Assembly (NCBI RefSeq): GCF_010093595.1
Contig: NW_022985447.1
Coordinates: 783,218-847,217, forward strand
Source of the DNA: Mytilinidion resinicola
Lineage: Eukaryota; Ascomycota; Dothideomycetes; Mytilinidiales; Mytilinidiaceae
Direction: 5' to 3'
Length of the DNA: 64,000 nucleotides
Part shown: piece after piece, positions 29,318-42,300 of the stretch
How the letters are laid out: the number at the start of each line of letters is the position of its first letter
Numbering within the stretch: the first letter of the stretch is position 1
The notes under the pieces: model-generated
The model's database searches: none
Seen by the model: only the letters and a program-made list of their open reading frames with translations
Told to the model about the DNA's origin: nothing
Position numbers and translations under genes: made by a program

Positions 29318-32300
29318 TCTAGATAAAAAGGAATAATAAATTACCTATTAAAGATAGTAAGAAGTACTATAATAGTAATAAAAATCGCGAACTAGAAAAG
29401 TAGTTTAGTAATAGAGAATTTAGTATTAGGCTAAAATAAGAACCGCTAGAACTATATAAAAGATAAACCGAGATTAAAATCTATAGAGCTTTACACCCTA
29501 TTAGTAAAGCGGGCGCCTATAATAAAGAAAATAAATAGCTGGATAAAAACCACCTACTTTATAGATAGATATCTTAGGTATTATATATTAAAGATAAATA
29601 TAATAAGCATATAATATATAAGAAATATTAAAAATAGTACCTATATTAAATAAAATATTATATTATTACGCAACTAGTACTATTTAAGGAAATAGAGCAC
29701 TATATTATAGGTAAGAAAAACGAATTTATAAAAGTAACTACTATAGTTCTAGACCCTTAGTACCTAATAGAATATAGAAAAAGTAAAAACTAGTAAATAT
29801 ACTACCAGGACTTATATTTAATATATTATAAAACAAAATATATAAACTATTAGCTATAAAAACAGCTAAAAAACAAGCAGGCGCTTAAGTAATAAAATAG
29901 CTAGAGCAGCTAAGAACAAGGCCCTACAGAGCAGCTATAGATAAAGGAATATAAACTATAACTATTGCTATTCTAGTAGGAAAAGCCTATATTATAAAGA
30001 AAAAAAAACCCCTAGTAATATAGCCTAACTCTATTCCTATTTAGAACTATAGATATATAATTCTATTAGTTAAAATTAGTAGAAACCCGGTAAAAGCACT
30101 GCTAGACAGTAGCGCGTAGGGAAATTTTATATTCTATAACTTTATTAGAAGAAACTAGATCCCCTAGTAATAGAAAAATAGACCTTATAAACTATATATA
30201 GTAGATAATACACCTATATAATATAGTAATAGGCAGGTAACTATAGAAACTTAACTAGGTGTTATATAGATTAAAGAATATAAAGAAACTATTAGTATAG
30301 ATATAATAAACACGGTAAAATATAATATAATCTTAGGTATACTATAGCTAAAATAGTATAACTCCTAAGTTAACTAAAAATCTAGTAAAGTAAAAATCTA
30401 ATCGGAAAGCGGACTAAAAAGCACCCTGCGCTAGAATAAGCCTAAGCAAAAATAAGATATTAATATAGATACCTTAAAAGGTAAAAAAGCCTAAAAAAAA
30501 AATAGGGTAGTAAGCTAATAGTAGCCTAGACCTCTAAATAGCCGGCAGCTAGCTAAAGCAGTAAAAGCACTAAATATACTAGAAAAATATAAAAAATTTA
30601 GAGAAATTTTTATAGAAAAGGTTTAGAATATACTACTAAAGCACTAACCTTAGAATTACTATATTCCCTTAGTACTAGGCGAATAACCGCAGTTTAGACT
30701 AATCTATTTACTAGCCTAAAGCGAGCTAAAAGTAATAGAAAAATACCTAGAAAAGAACCTAAAGTAAGAATTTATTAGACTATTAGAATTGCCTATAGGT
30801 TACCTTATAATATTTATTCTAAAACTAAACAGTAAGCTACGCCTTTATATAGACTATAAATAACTAAATAAAATTATAATTAAAAACCGCTATTTATTAC
30901 CTTTAATTTCTAAACTTAAAGACTAACTATATAAGGCTAAGTACTTTATAAAAATAAACCTACGCAAAGGGTACTATTTAATTAGGATAAAAAAAGGAGA
31001 AAAGTAGAAAACAGCTTTTAGAACTTAATATAGATACTTTAAGTATATAGTAATACTATTTAGGCTTACTAATACGCTAGTAATATTTTAGGCAGTAGTT
31101 AACTTAGCACTAAAAGGCTACTTAAATCGGTTTATAGTAGTATACCTTAATAATATCCTTATATACTTAGAAACGCTAAGTAAATATAGAATATATATAT
31201 AAAAAGTACTTAAAAAACTTAAAAAATATAACCTCGCAGTAAACCTAAATAAGTGCAAGTTCTATAGGCAGAAAGTCGGATTTTTAGGATGCGTTATTAG
31301 TCTAGAATAGATTAAAATAGAAGAAGGCAAGGTGTTTTCTATCTAAAAATAGCTAGAACCTATAAATTTAAAGGAACTATAGTTATTTCTAGGGTTAGCT
31401 AATTACTATAGGCAGTTTATTAAGGGCTACTTAAAAATTATAGAGCTACTTATAGAACTTACTAGAAAGGATATTAAATATAGATAGACTTTAAAAGCGC
31501 AGAGCGTATTTAATAAACTAAAGGCACAGTTTACTTTAAAACTAGTATTAGCAATTTTTAATCTATAGAAACTAGTTACTATTAAAAGTAATATATTAGA
31601 TAAAGTATTAAAAGCAATACTTAACTAACTAGATAAATAAGGGAAGTTGTACTCTATAGCGTTTTACTTATAAAAGCTAAGCCTAGCTAAGCTAAACTAT
31701 AATATCTATAATAAAAAACTGCTAGCTATAGTAGAAGTATTTAGCTAGTAGAAAGTTTACTTTAAAGAAGCAGTATATATAATATAAGTATATATAAACT
31801 ATAAAAATCTAATATACTTTACTATAACTAAGGAGTTAAATAGAAAATAAGTAAAATAGTTAGAAAAACTAGGAACCTTTAATTTTAGGATTATATACTA
31901 AAAGGAATCTAAAAACGCTTATATAGATATATTTAGCCGAAGGCCGGACTATATAAAAGGAGCCGGAAAAACCAGGCAATCTATACTTAGGGAAAAAAGT
32001 CTAGGAACCCTTAAATTTAACTACGTATAAGCAGCAGCTGCTTATAGGTCCGAGGATAATAAGTAGTATAGATAAATTAAGGCAGCCTAGAAACTAAACT
32101 AAGAAAGCCGGGATTTAGCAGGTTATAACTAGCAAAATTTGCGCCTAGAACCTATAAACTAGGAATATAGAAAAATCTAGGACAGTATTATTACCTTATA
32201 GAATAAGATATTTATGCCCAAAAGCTTATAAAAGGAGCTTATTAAGGAATTCTATAGTATACTAGTGTATAAGCACTAGGAAGTAGAAAAAACACGGGAA

Positions 32301-34306
32301 AAAATTATAAGAATATTTTATTTCCCTAGACTTCGGAAACTAATAAAGAAAATTATATATAAATATAAGTGTATAAAAAATAAGTTAGTATAACACGTAC
32401 TATACAGACTAATAAAAAGTCCCTTTATACCGGAAAAGGTATAGAAATCCATTATATAAAACTTTATAATTAAGCTACTATAGTCTATTAAACCTATAAT
32501 AGGTATAAAGTATAACGTAATATTAGTAATTATAAACCGATTAACTAAATATATATACTTTATCCCTTACTAAGAAGTATTAATAGCAGAAAATCTAGCC
32601 TATATATTCTTAAAGTACGTTATTAGTAACTATAGGCTACTCTAGAAGATAATTTTAGACTAAAACAAGCTTTTTATATTAAAATTCTGGTAGACCCTTA
32701 CTATATAACTAGGAATAAAGCATAAGCTTTCTATAGTATTTTACCCTTAAACGGACGGATAAATAGAAAGGCTTAATTAAACTTTAGAATAGTACCTATA
32801 ATACTATATTAATTATAGGTAGGATAATTAGGTATTACTACTACTAATAGCCTAGTTCGCCTATAATAGCGCATCCACGGAAATAATAAAGGTATTACCC
32901 TTTTTTATAAACTATAGTTTTAATCTAAAGGCGTATTAAAAACCCTAACTTAATAGTATAAGGGCCTAGAGAGCACTACTATTAGTTAAAAATATTAAAA
33001 AGCTATAAAGGCAGCTTTTAATAAATATCTAATTCCTAACGCTAAGGTTAGCAAGATATTATAATTAATACTGGAGTATTATACTAACCTTTAAAAGGGG
33101 GGATAAAGTCTACCTACTCTATAAAAATATTAAAATAAAACAACTAAGTATAAAGTTAGATTATATTAAGATTAGACTATTTAAAATACAGGATATTATT
33201 AGCCTAGTAAACTATAAGCTTAGGCTACCTAACAGGATAAAAATACACCCGGTTTTCCACGTATTACTACTAGAACCCGTACTACCTAACGCTAAGCTAG
33301 AAAATAATATCGAGGTTAACAATAATAATAAATATAAGGTCGAGCAAATCCTAGATTCCAGATAGCACGGTTAGTAAAAAAAGTACCTAATTAAGTAGAA
33401 AGGATACAGCACCTCTAAAAATATATAGGAACCGGTTAAAAGTTTAGCAAACTATTAGAAACTCCTGTAGCAGTTTTACTGCTAGAATCTAGAATAGCCT
33501 AGAAAAACAGCGACAGCGCACTGTTTAACTAGGAAGAATTAAAGGAATTTAGAAACTAAATATTACTACTTTATAATTAGAATATATAGCAACGGAAAAA
33601 ATAGCTGGTAGTGCCCAGCACACCCTAAGGAAAGAAAAAATACCTAATAGTTCCTAAGGCAGAAGTTAAGTTTTCCTGCTTAACACGCTTTTATTTTTTC
33701 TACTTAGCCTTCTTCTAATTATTTTTCTTAAGCTCTTCTAGAGTTTTAAAACTATAATATATTATCTTTTTACTACGCTTATACAGCAACTTCTTTTAAA
33801 AATCCAGATATTTAAGCTTTATTATAGCAGCTCTCTAGGTATCTAAAAAAGAAGAAAAGGTTGTATAAGTTTCTAACTTTTTATAATAAAGTCTATTCTT
33901 ATTATAGGACAGTTTTCGCCCTAGAAAAGTTAGATAGAATATAATTATAAGTAATAGTAGACTATAATAGCTTATAGGTAGCTGCTAAAATGCTAGCAAT
34001 ATTATAGTTTAATTATTGCGCCTAAATATAAGCGGTATAATAATCTAAGTTAGGTATAGAAACTATATATAATAAACCCCGAAACTTACACCAGGAATAA
34101 AGTATAACTTTTAAACTAAACGCGTTAATATAATTAGTAAGTATAAAACAGCTTTTTTATTTCTTAGCTTTTAAAGCGTTAGATATTATAAAAAAAGAAA
34201 TAGAGTAGTATAATAACGGCCTAGTAGATAGGGCATCGCCAACTACTTATCTAAAACCCCACCACGGAAATACTTTCGGGCCAAAAGCCTTAAAAGGGGG
34301 AGCAAG
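29318..34306 (+). pseudogene. B1 pol relic: protease, RT, RNase H, integrase, chromodomain
   Basis: In order: an aspartic protease relic at about 30090-30130 (LLDSSA-stop-GNF, from DSGAQGNF); reverse transcriptase at about 30650-31300 with VVYLNNILIY at 31139-31170 (from YLDDILIY); RNase H near 31600-32000; integrase near 32270-33100; and a chromodomain at about 33375-33440 (YLIKWKGYSTSKN, WEPVKSLANY is readable). The chromodomain places B among the chromoviruses. Numerous TAA/TAG stops, so nothing is functional. Confidence 0.8.
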
Positions 34307-34839
34307 TATTATAACTCGTAATATAAACCACCTAAGCGTAGCAGTACTTATAGAGATAAGTAAGCAGATAAAACTAATTATATAGAACTAGATTATAGGA
34401 CTAAAAGGGTTATATATAGGATATATAGGGATCCTAGATTCCCCTATAAACTGCTAGTAGACGGGAATAATCTAAGAATAGGATATTATAAAAACAGGGT
34501 TATATAATAGCTTATTAGGCTTATAAAAGGAAGTAAATATAGAGTAAATAAGCGCTTATTAAGCTTAAGGCGCTTAAGGGCTATAAGCTCTAAAAGTAGA
34601 ATAAGTAAACGGATTTCTTAGAACGGGCTTTTATATATAAGGACGCTCCTTTATATAAATAGAAACCTTATATTTAACTTAAAACTTTAATACTATCTAT
34701 TAGAAGTAATAACCCTGTTTTACATCTTAATTAATTATTACCTTACCTTTTAAAAACTATTACACCCTAATAATAACTTAACCTATACCCTGCCTTAGTA
34801 TATAATACTTAGAAGATATAGAAAAAACAACCTATTATA
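34307..34839 (+). mobile_element. B1 3' LTR
   Basis: 533 bp, starting TATTATAACTCG (from TGTTACAACCCG) and ending CCTATTATA (from CCCGTTACA). Preceded by the purine tract at about 34292-34306. Confidence 0.85.
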
Positions 34840-35896
34840 CTTAGGTTCTTATTAAAATACTTAAATATTTTTAGTTATCCTACTTTCTTTAGTACTATTA
34901 GCGCTGGCCCTAGTTCTATACTACCTTTATATACGTTATTATTAGCAGCTTTTTTTTTCCTAAACTAGGTTAAGGTTATATATACTTTTAGCAGGGCCTA
35001 GAGCGTGTATAAGCTCGGCCTTTTATTAGTATTATATTAGTATAGCGTTGCCTACCTTTTTAATATAGCCTATAGCTAGGCCCCTTTTTTTATACTATAT
35101 TTAGCACTATATACTAGATAGTTTCTTTTATAGTTAGCGTATTTCTTAGTATTTATTACCGTGTATTATTTTATATTATATTCCCCTGCGCATACTATAT
35201 ATTAGATATTTTTCTTACAGTATTTTATAATATACCTATAGCCCTAGCATCTAAAGTACTATATAGCTATAAAGCCTGCTTTATATTTTAAGGCTATTAG
35301 TAATTATCTACTTATTATAAATCCTTTTATAATAGCTTTATCTACTATTACTTCTATATACACGCTGGTAATAATTAAGCTAGCGTGTCGGCCTAGGTTC
35401 TCTCGCGTAGCTTTTATACCCTTTTTATTCTTCTATATTATTTTTTTAATAACTAGGCCTAGGTTAATTATTATATTAGCCCTAATAATATTATTTTTAA
35501 GTATTTAGCTTTCTAGGTTTAAGTTTTTAGGTACTTTATACACCTCTATTAGCACTATAGGCAGTTATATGCGTGCTGTTTTACCTAGCACCTGTACCTA
35601 TTCCCTTTTTTTAAGCAGTGCTTTCTTTATAGCCTTATCCGCGATATATACCTTAATATCTCCACTCTATAGCTTTTTTATACCGCTAATCTTTATTATA
35701 TCTAGTAGTCCGGCTACTTAAAGCTTCTAAGTAATAGTTATATTTATATCTGCTATAGTTATAGTTCGCTTATTATTATTCTTAATATAGATAGTAATTT
35801 TATAGATATTTATAGGTTGCCCTATATACTACCTATTTCCTGCTGCTTTTCTATATTACGCAGCTATACCGCTTAGTATAGCTAATAGTATTATAC

Positions 35897-35928
<32 letters not shown>

Positions 35929-36433
35929 ATAGTATACGTTTTCCTATACGTTAATAACGTATATACCTCTTTTTTTATATTCTCTATTATTTTTATTAGC
36001 TTTTTCTATAGTATCTGCTATAGGTTAATTACGGTATCTAAGAGGCTAAATAGAACGCGTTCTATAAAGTTGTAAAGGGTTTAGATAATTATATTTATTT
36101 TAAAGAATTAGATTAGCTTATTTTATAGAAGGTTTTATATACTATATACTTTATTAATAAGGTCTTAAACGTTCTAGTAGATGTTTTTAATAGGCTTCGG
36201 GTTTTAGTATTAGTTTTAGCGTTATTATTATTATTATTATTATTGTTATTAATACTATTACTAGGGCGGCTGCACGTTAAAGGTTATAATTCGCGGTATA
36301 CCTACTATAACGCCGCCGGCACTACTTATAGGGCTTTAAGGCTGCGTATAATTGTTTATAAGGCCTTAGATAGCCCCTAGGGGCCCTTTTTAGGTTATAT
36401 TTCTAAAATACTATAGGGTTAATTATATCGTGT
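34840..36433 (-). pseudogene. LINE-2 5' part (ORF1 and start of ORF2), RIP-destroyed
   Basis: Very similar to LINE-b 14612-16195 and inverted relative to LINE-1. Includes the triplet run near 36220-36245 and ends at the family's 5' terminus. It is adjacent to the B1 3' LTR at 34839; the CTTAG at 34840-34844 is the probable right target duplication of B1. Confidence 0.75.
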
Positions 36434-36447
36434 TTTTTATAGGTAAT

Positions 36448-38167
36448 ATAAACCTATATTACCTATTATAGGAAGAAATATAAGTAATAAATATAGAGGA
36501 GTAAGCAGAGGAGCTTATCCGTATTATAATAAAAGCAGGAATAAACCTAGCCACGGAAAAAGGTATAGAAATATAGGCGAGAGAAATATTATAGTCTATA
36601 ATTAACCTTATATTTATAATAAAATAGCTAATAAAATAAACTACTTCCTATATAGTATAAGAAAAATAGAACTATAATTTAGATTACCGCTTTATATATA
36701 TAAAGTTTAATATTACCCTACTAAGCGTAGTAAAACAGCTATAATATCGGCTATAGAAAAATACCGACTAGAAAAAAGCGCGGAAGCACCTCTAAACCTA
36801 GCTAGATAAGCTAAATAACTAGAATAACCCTTAAAATATAGAAAAAAACCTTAATAAATTTATATACCTTTTCTATAAATATATACAGGCTATAATTACT
36901 ACTATAGTACCTATTATAAGGCTATTAAAACAGGTATTACTAGTATAGTTAGAAGAATACTTAGAGAAAGTATATAAAACTAGAAAAGCGTATAGAATAT
37001 AGCGCTTATTATAATTTATAAAGGACTAGATATTATACTATATCTAGTATAACTATAAAAAGAAAACTATATAAAGGGAAAGCACTAAGGCGTAGCGCTA
37101 TATAGTAGAAAAAGTAATAAAAAACCTAAAAAGTATATAAAAGCTAGCTAATTAGGGCTATATAGCTAGTAAGAAATTAAAACCTCTGCTTTAATTCCCC
37201 TTTTTTTTAAAACCTAAGAACCCTACTCTATATATAGATAATAAAATAAAAGTATATATACTAGTAGAGCAGTTTTTTCCGCTTCCGGCTAATATAGACT
37301 TATTTAACCTAGAAAGGTTCTAATACCCGGAACTATATAATACTACGCTAGATATTATAATTAAGAATATTTTTTTAGCGCTAATAAAAACTGCTCTAGA
37401 TAAAGCCCTAGGTATTATAGGGATTACTAATAGGTTTCTTAAAAAGTGCGAAATATAGCTAGCGCCTATACTAGCTTAGTTTTTTATAAGGTGCCTATAT
37501 AAAGAATACTATTCTTAGCCGTTTAAAAATTCTATTATAGTAGTGCTATATAAGCTCTAGAAAGCGTTTTATATAATAGCAAAGGCCTATAGGCCGATCG
37601 CCCTACTAAAAATAATAGGTAAGCTATTTAAATAAATTATAGCTATATAGCTATCGAAAATTGCGGAAGAAAAGAATATACTTCTACCTAGTTAGATAGG
37701 GGTATAACTAGGATATTTAATATAGATAGTACTTAAGCTTTTTACTAAATAAATCCACGCTATATAGAAAGGAAACCTATAGCTTATAGTATTACTTCTT
37801 AGCCTAGATATATTAGGGGCGTTTAACTATATATTATATAAATATATAATATATAACCTATAGATTTAATAAGTACTAAAGTAAATAGTTAGGTTTATAA
37901 AGTTCTTTCTATAGAACTATACTATAAGGCTTACTATTAGAAACTTTATAGCAGAACCTATTGCAGTTACTATAAAAATACTATAGGGCTCCTTTTTATT
38001 ACTAATATTTTTCCTTTTTTTTACTAGTATACTTCTACTAATACTACAGCGCGGTAATATAATAGCTTATAGGTTTATTAATAATATAAATATCTTTATA
38101 TATAGTAAAAGTATAGAAGAAAACTATAAGGCTATTAAACGGGCGTATAACTAGTATATAGAGTGGG
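36448..38167 (+). pseudogene. LINE-1 ORF2: rest of endonuclease and first part of reverse transcriptase
   Basis: Continues the endonuclease broken at 19272. Downstream it shows RT landmarks of non-LTR elements: AYRPIALL (about 37590), LLSLDISGAFN (about 37795), and AYRFINNINIF at about 38068-38100, where the catalytic FxDD reads INN. The segment ends at ...YIEW just before A2; the RT frame resumes at 51864. Confidence 0.8.
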
Positions 38168-38577
38168 TATTATAATAGCGCTATACGCAAGAGGTCGAGG
38201 GCTTAAAAAGGAGCGTTAATTAGGTGCTATATATAATGCTACGTGGAGAATTAAGACATTGTATAAGGAACAGGAAGACGGGAGACGGGCCACCGGATAT
38301 AAGGGCGTGGCCGAGCGCGTGGCGTACGGCCTCTATGCCGTTTCGGCGCGTGGCACGCGTGTACGCGAGGTCCTTACCAGATTAGGTAATAGGAAAAGGG
38401 GGCAGCCGGTAGGTGGCTGGAGCGGGACAGGATAGGAAGCGGAAGCAAAACGGGAGCGGAGCAGGGTAGGCAGGGCAGGAGGCCGGCTAACAGTAGTAGG
38501 CCGGTGCAGATTGCTGGAGTTATAGCAATCTGCGGCAGAATTTCGGTAGGTAAGGTGTTGCGGTTAATACTATAACA
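38168..38577 (-). mobile_element. A2 3' LTR
   Basis: 410 bp; ends ACTATAACA followed by GTACCCCTTTCCTAAACC, the complement of the purine tract. Confidence 0.88.
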
Positions 38578-38769
38578 GTACCCCTTTCCTAAACCTAAGT
38601 CTTTTAGTAAGTAGAAGGCGCTATTTATAATATATACAGCTATTTATCGGGAGTAGAGCTATAAATTAAATCTTAATTAAGGTTTTAGGGTCCAGCAGAA
38701 CAGGGCTTATTAAACGCAGGATTATAAGCTTTAGGATAGCAGTAATAATAATTAGCCGCAGCAGTAGTA
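38578..38769 (-). pseudogene. A2 interior, short segment left of B2
   Basis: Collinear with A1 23750-23944 or so. Ends at TAGTA (38765-38769), the left target duplication of B2. Confidence 0.75.
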
Positions 38770-39302
38770 TATAACGGGTTGTCTCTTCTATACCTTCTAA
38801 GTATTACACACTACGGCAGGGTATAGGCAAGTTGTTGTTGGGGTGCAATAGTCTTTAAAAGGTGAGGCAATAATTAATTAAGGTTTAAAACGGGGTTGTT
38901 ACTTCTAATAGGTAATATTAAAGTCTTAAGTTAAACATAAGGTTCCTATCTATGCAAAGGAGCGTCCCTTTATATAAAAGCTCCGTCCTAAGAAACCTCT
39001 TGCTCGTATGGCTCTCCGGGCTCGTAGTCCTCGAGCGCCTCGAGCTCGACGAGCGCTCGTACGGCTCTATGCTTACTTCCCTTTGCGAGCCTGGCGAGCC
39101 ATCACGTGGCCCTGCCCTCGTGATGTCCTACTCTTAGATCGTTTCCATCCACCAGCAGTCCGTGGGGGAATCCAGGATCCCTATGCGTCCTACACGTAAC
39201 CCTTTTAGTCCTGTAACTTAGTTCTGTGTTATTAATCTTATCTACTTGCTTATCTCCGCAAGTGCCTCTGCGCTTAGGTTGTTTATATTACGGGTTGTAA
39301 CA
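38770..39302 (-). mobile_element. B2 3' LTR
   Basis: 533 bp, beginning TATAACGGG and ending GGGTTGTAACA. Its middle (about 39000-39180) is nearly free of RIP changes and holds overlapping palindromes (CTCGAG, GAGCTC). Confidence 0.88.
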
Positions 39303-42300
39303 CTCGCTCCCCCTTCTAAGGCTTTCGGCCCGAAAGTATTTCCGTGGTGGGGTCTCGGATAAGTAGCTGGCGATGCCCTATCTGTTGGGCCGTCATCGTG
39401 CCACTCTGTTTCTTCTTTTACAATGTCCAACGCTTTAAAAGCTAAGAAATAAGAAAGCTATCTTATGCTTGCTAATTATATTACCGCGTCTGGTTTAAAA
39501 GTTATACCTTATTCCCGGTGCAAGTCTCGGGGTTTATTGTATATAGTTTCCACACCTGACTTGGATTGTTATACCGCCTGCGTTCGGGCGCAACAATCGA
39601 ACTATAATATTGCTGGCATTTTAGCAGCTGCCTGTAAGTTGCTGTAGTTTACTATTATATTTACTTATATTCTATCTAACCTTCCCAGGGCGAAAGTTGT
39701 CCTGTAATAAGGATAAACTTTATTATAAGGAACTTAAAACCCGTGCAACTCTGTCTTCCCTATTAGAGGCTTAGAGGGCGGCTATAATAAAACTTAATTA
39801 TCTGGATTCTTAAAAGGAACTATTATATAAGTATAGTAAGGAGATAATACGTTATAGTTTTAAGACTCTAGAAGAGCTTAAGGAAGATAATTATAAGGAG
39901 GCTAAGCAGAAAGAATAAGAGCGTATTAAGCAGGAAGGCTTGCCTTCTGCCTTAAGAACTGTCGGGTATCCTTTTTTCTTCCTAGGTGTGCTGGGCACTG
40001 CCAGCCGTCTATTCTATTGCTATGCATCCTAATTATATAGCAGTAATATTCCTTCTTCGGGTTCCTTTAATCCTTCCTAGTTAAACGGTGCGCTGTCGCC
40101 GTTTTTCTAGGCTGTTCCGGATTCTGGCGGTGAAACTGCCACAGGAGTTCCTAATAGTTTGCTAAACTCTTAACCGGTTCCTATATATTTTTAGAGGTGC
40201 CGTATCCTTTCCATTTAATTAGGTACTCTATTTGCTAACCGTGCTGTTAGGAATCCAGGATTTGCTCGACCTTATATTTATTATTGTCGTCGACCTCTAT
40301 ATTATTTTCTAGCTTAGCGTTCGGTGGTGCGGGTTCCAGTAGCAATATATAGAAAACCGGGTGTATTTTTATCCTATTAGGTAGCCTAAGCTTATAGTTT
40401 ACTAGGCTAATAACATCCTATATTTCGAATAGTCCAATCTTAATATAGTTTAACTTTATACTTAGTTATCTTGTTTTAATATTTTTGCGGAGTAGGTAGA
40501 CTCTATCTCCCCTTTTAAAGGTTGGTGCAACACCCCGGTGTTGGTTGTAATATCTTGCTAACCTAAGCGTTAGGAATTAGATATCTATTAAGAGTTGCTT
40601 TTATAGTTTTTTAATATTTTCGACTAATAGCAGTGCCCTCTAGGCCCTTATACTGTTAAGTTAGGGTTCTTAATACGCCTCTAGATCGAAACTATAGTTT
40701 ATAAAAAAGGGTAATACCTTTATTATTTCTGTAGATACGCTATTATAGGCGAACTAGGCTATTAGTAGTAGCAATACCTAATTATCCTGCCTGTAATTAA
40801 TATAGCATTATAGGTACTATTCTAAAGTCTAATTAAGCCTTTCCGTTTACCCGTCCGTTTAAGGGTAAAACGCCGTAGAAAGCTTATGCTTTGTTCCTAG
40901 TTGTGCGGTAAGGGTCTGCCAGAATTTTAATATAAAGAGCTTGTCTTGGTCTGAAATTATCTCCTAGGGTAGCCTGTAATTGCTAACAATATACTTTAAA
41001 AAAGCGTAGGCTAAATCCTCTGCTATTAATACTTCTTAGTAAGGGATAAAATATATATATTTAGTTAGTCTGTCCGTAACTACTAATATTATATTATACT
41101 TTATATTTATTATAGGTTTAATAGACTATAGTAGCTTAACTATAAAGTTCTATATAATAGATTTCTATACCTTTTCCGGTGTAGAGGGACTCTTTATTAG
41201 TCTATACAGTGCGTGTTATACTAACTTATTCTTCGCGTATTCGCATCTATATACAATTTTCTCTGTTAGTTTTCTAAGTCCGGGGAAGTAGAATATCCTT
41301 GCAATTCTTTCCCTTATCTTTTCCACTCCCTAGTGCCTGTGCACTAGTATACTATGGAATTCCTTAACAAGCTTTTTTTATAAGGTTTTAGGTATAAATA
41401 TTTTATTCTATAAGGTAATAATACCGTCCTAGATTTCTCTGCGTTCTTAGTTTATAGGTTCTGGGCGCAAACTTTACTAGTTATAACCTGCTAAATCCCG
41501 GCTTTCTTAATCTACCTTCTGTGCTGCCTTAATTTATCTATACTATTTATTATCCTCGGACCTATAAGCAGCTGCTGCTTATATATAGTTAAATTTAAGG
41601 GTTTCTAGGCTCTTTTCCCGGAGTATAGATTATCTGGCTTTCTCGGCCCCTTCTATATAGTCCGGCCTTCTGCTAAGTATATCTATATAAGCGTTTTTAG
41701 ATCTCTTCCGGTATATAATCCTAAAATTAAAAGTTCCCAGTTTTTCTAACTATTTTACTTATCTTCTATTTAACTCCTTAGTTATAGTAAAGTATATTAG
41801 ATTTTTATAGTCTATATATACCTGTATTATATATACTACTCCTTTAAGGTAAACTTTCTACTAACTAAATACTTCTACTATAGCTAGCAGTTCCTTATTA
41901 TAGACGTTGTAGTTTAGCTTAGCTAGGCTTAGCTTCCGTAAGTAGAACGCTATAGGGTGCAACTTCCCTCGTTTATTTAGTTAGTTAAGTATTGCTCCTA
42001 ATGCTTTATTTAACGCATTACTTTTAATAGTAACTGGTTTCTATAGATTAAAGATTACTAATACTGGTTTTAAAGTAAACTATACCTTTAGTTTATTAAA
42101 TGCGCTCTATACGTTTAGGGTTTATTTGTACTTAATATCCTTTCTAGTAAGTCCTATTAATAGCTCTGTAATTTTCGAGTAGCCCTTAATAAACTGCCTA
42201 TAGTAGTTGGCTAACCCTAGGAATAACTATAGTTCCTTTAAATTTGCGGGTTCTGGCTATTCTTAGATAGAGGACACCTTGCCTTCTTCTATCTTAATCT

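Larger units (their letters stand above)
21598..34839 (+). mobile_element. B1, Ty3/gypsy chromovirus with nested A1
   Basis: A plus-strand element consisting of a 75-bp remnant of its 5' LTR (21598-21672), gag, pol and chromodomain relics, a purine tract AAAAGGGGGAGCAAG, and a complete 533-bp 3' LTR (34307-34839). A1 splits it at CAACG. Without A1 it measures about 7.26 kb; adding the missing 458 bp of LTR gives about 7.72 kb, the size of B2. The right flank continues LINE-2 sequence (TTAGGTTCTTATTAAAATAC). Confidence 0.82.
19273..36433 (-). mobile_element. LINE-2, inserted in LINE-1 in opposite orientation
   Basis: The 3' tail (ATT)n begins at 19273 and the 5' end TATCGTG lies at about 36426-36433. 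The direct repeat TTTTTATAGGTAAT (19259-19272 and 36434-36447) flanks the whole and is its target duplication. Only the two ends of LINE-2 remain, 19273-20152 and 34840-36433. Between them sit a non-repeat island, a third LINE 3' end and gypsy B1. Confidence 0.8.

Noticed and set aside
38952..39199. Small plus-strand frames of about 60 codons
   Set aside because: They lie inside the B2 LTR; similar frames recur in other B LTRs (58512-58801, 60116-60313) and reflect LTR sequence.
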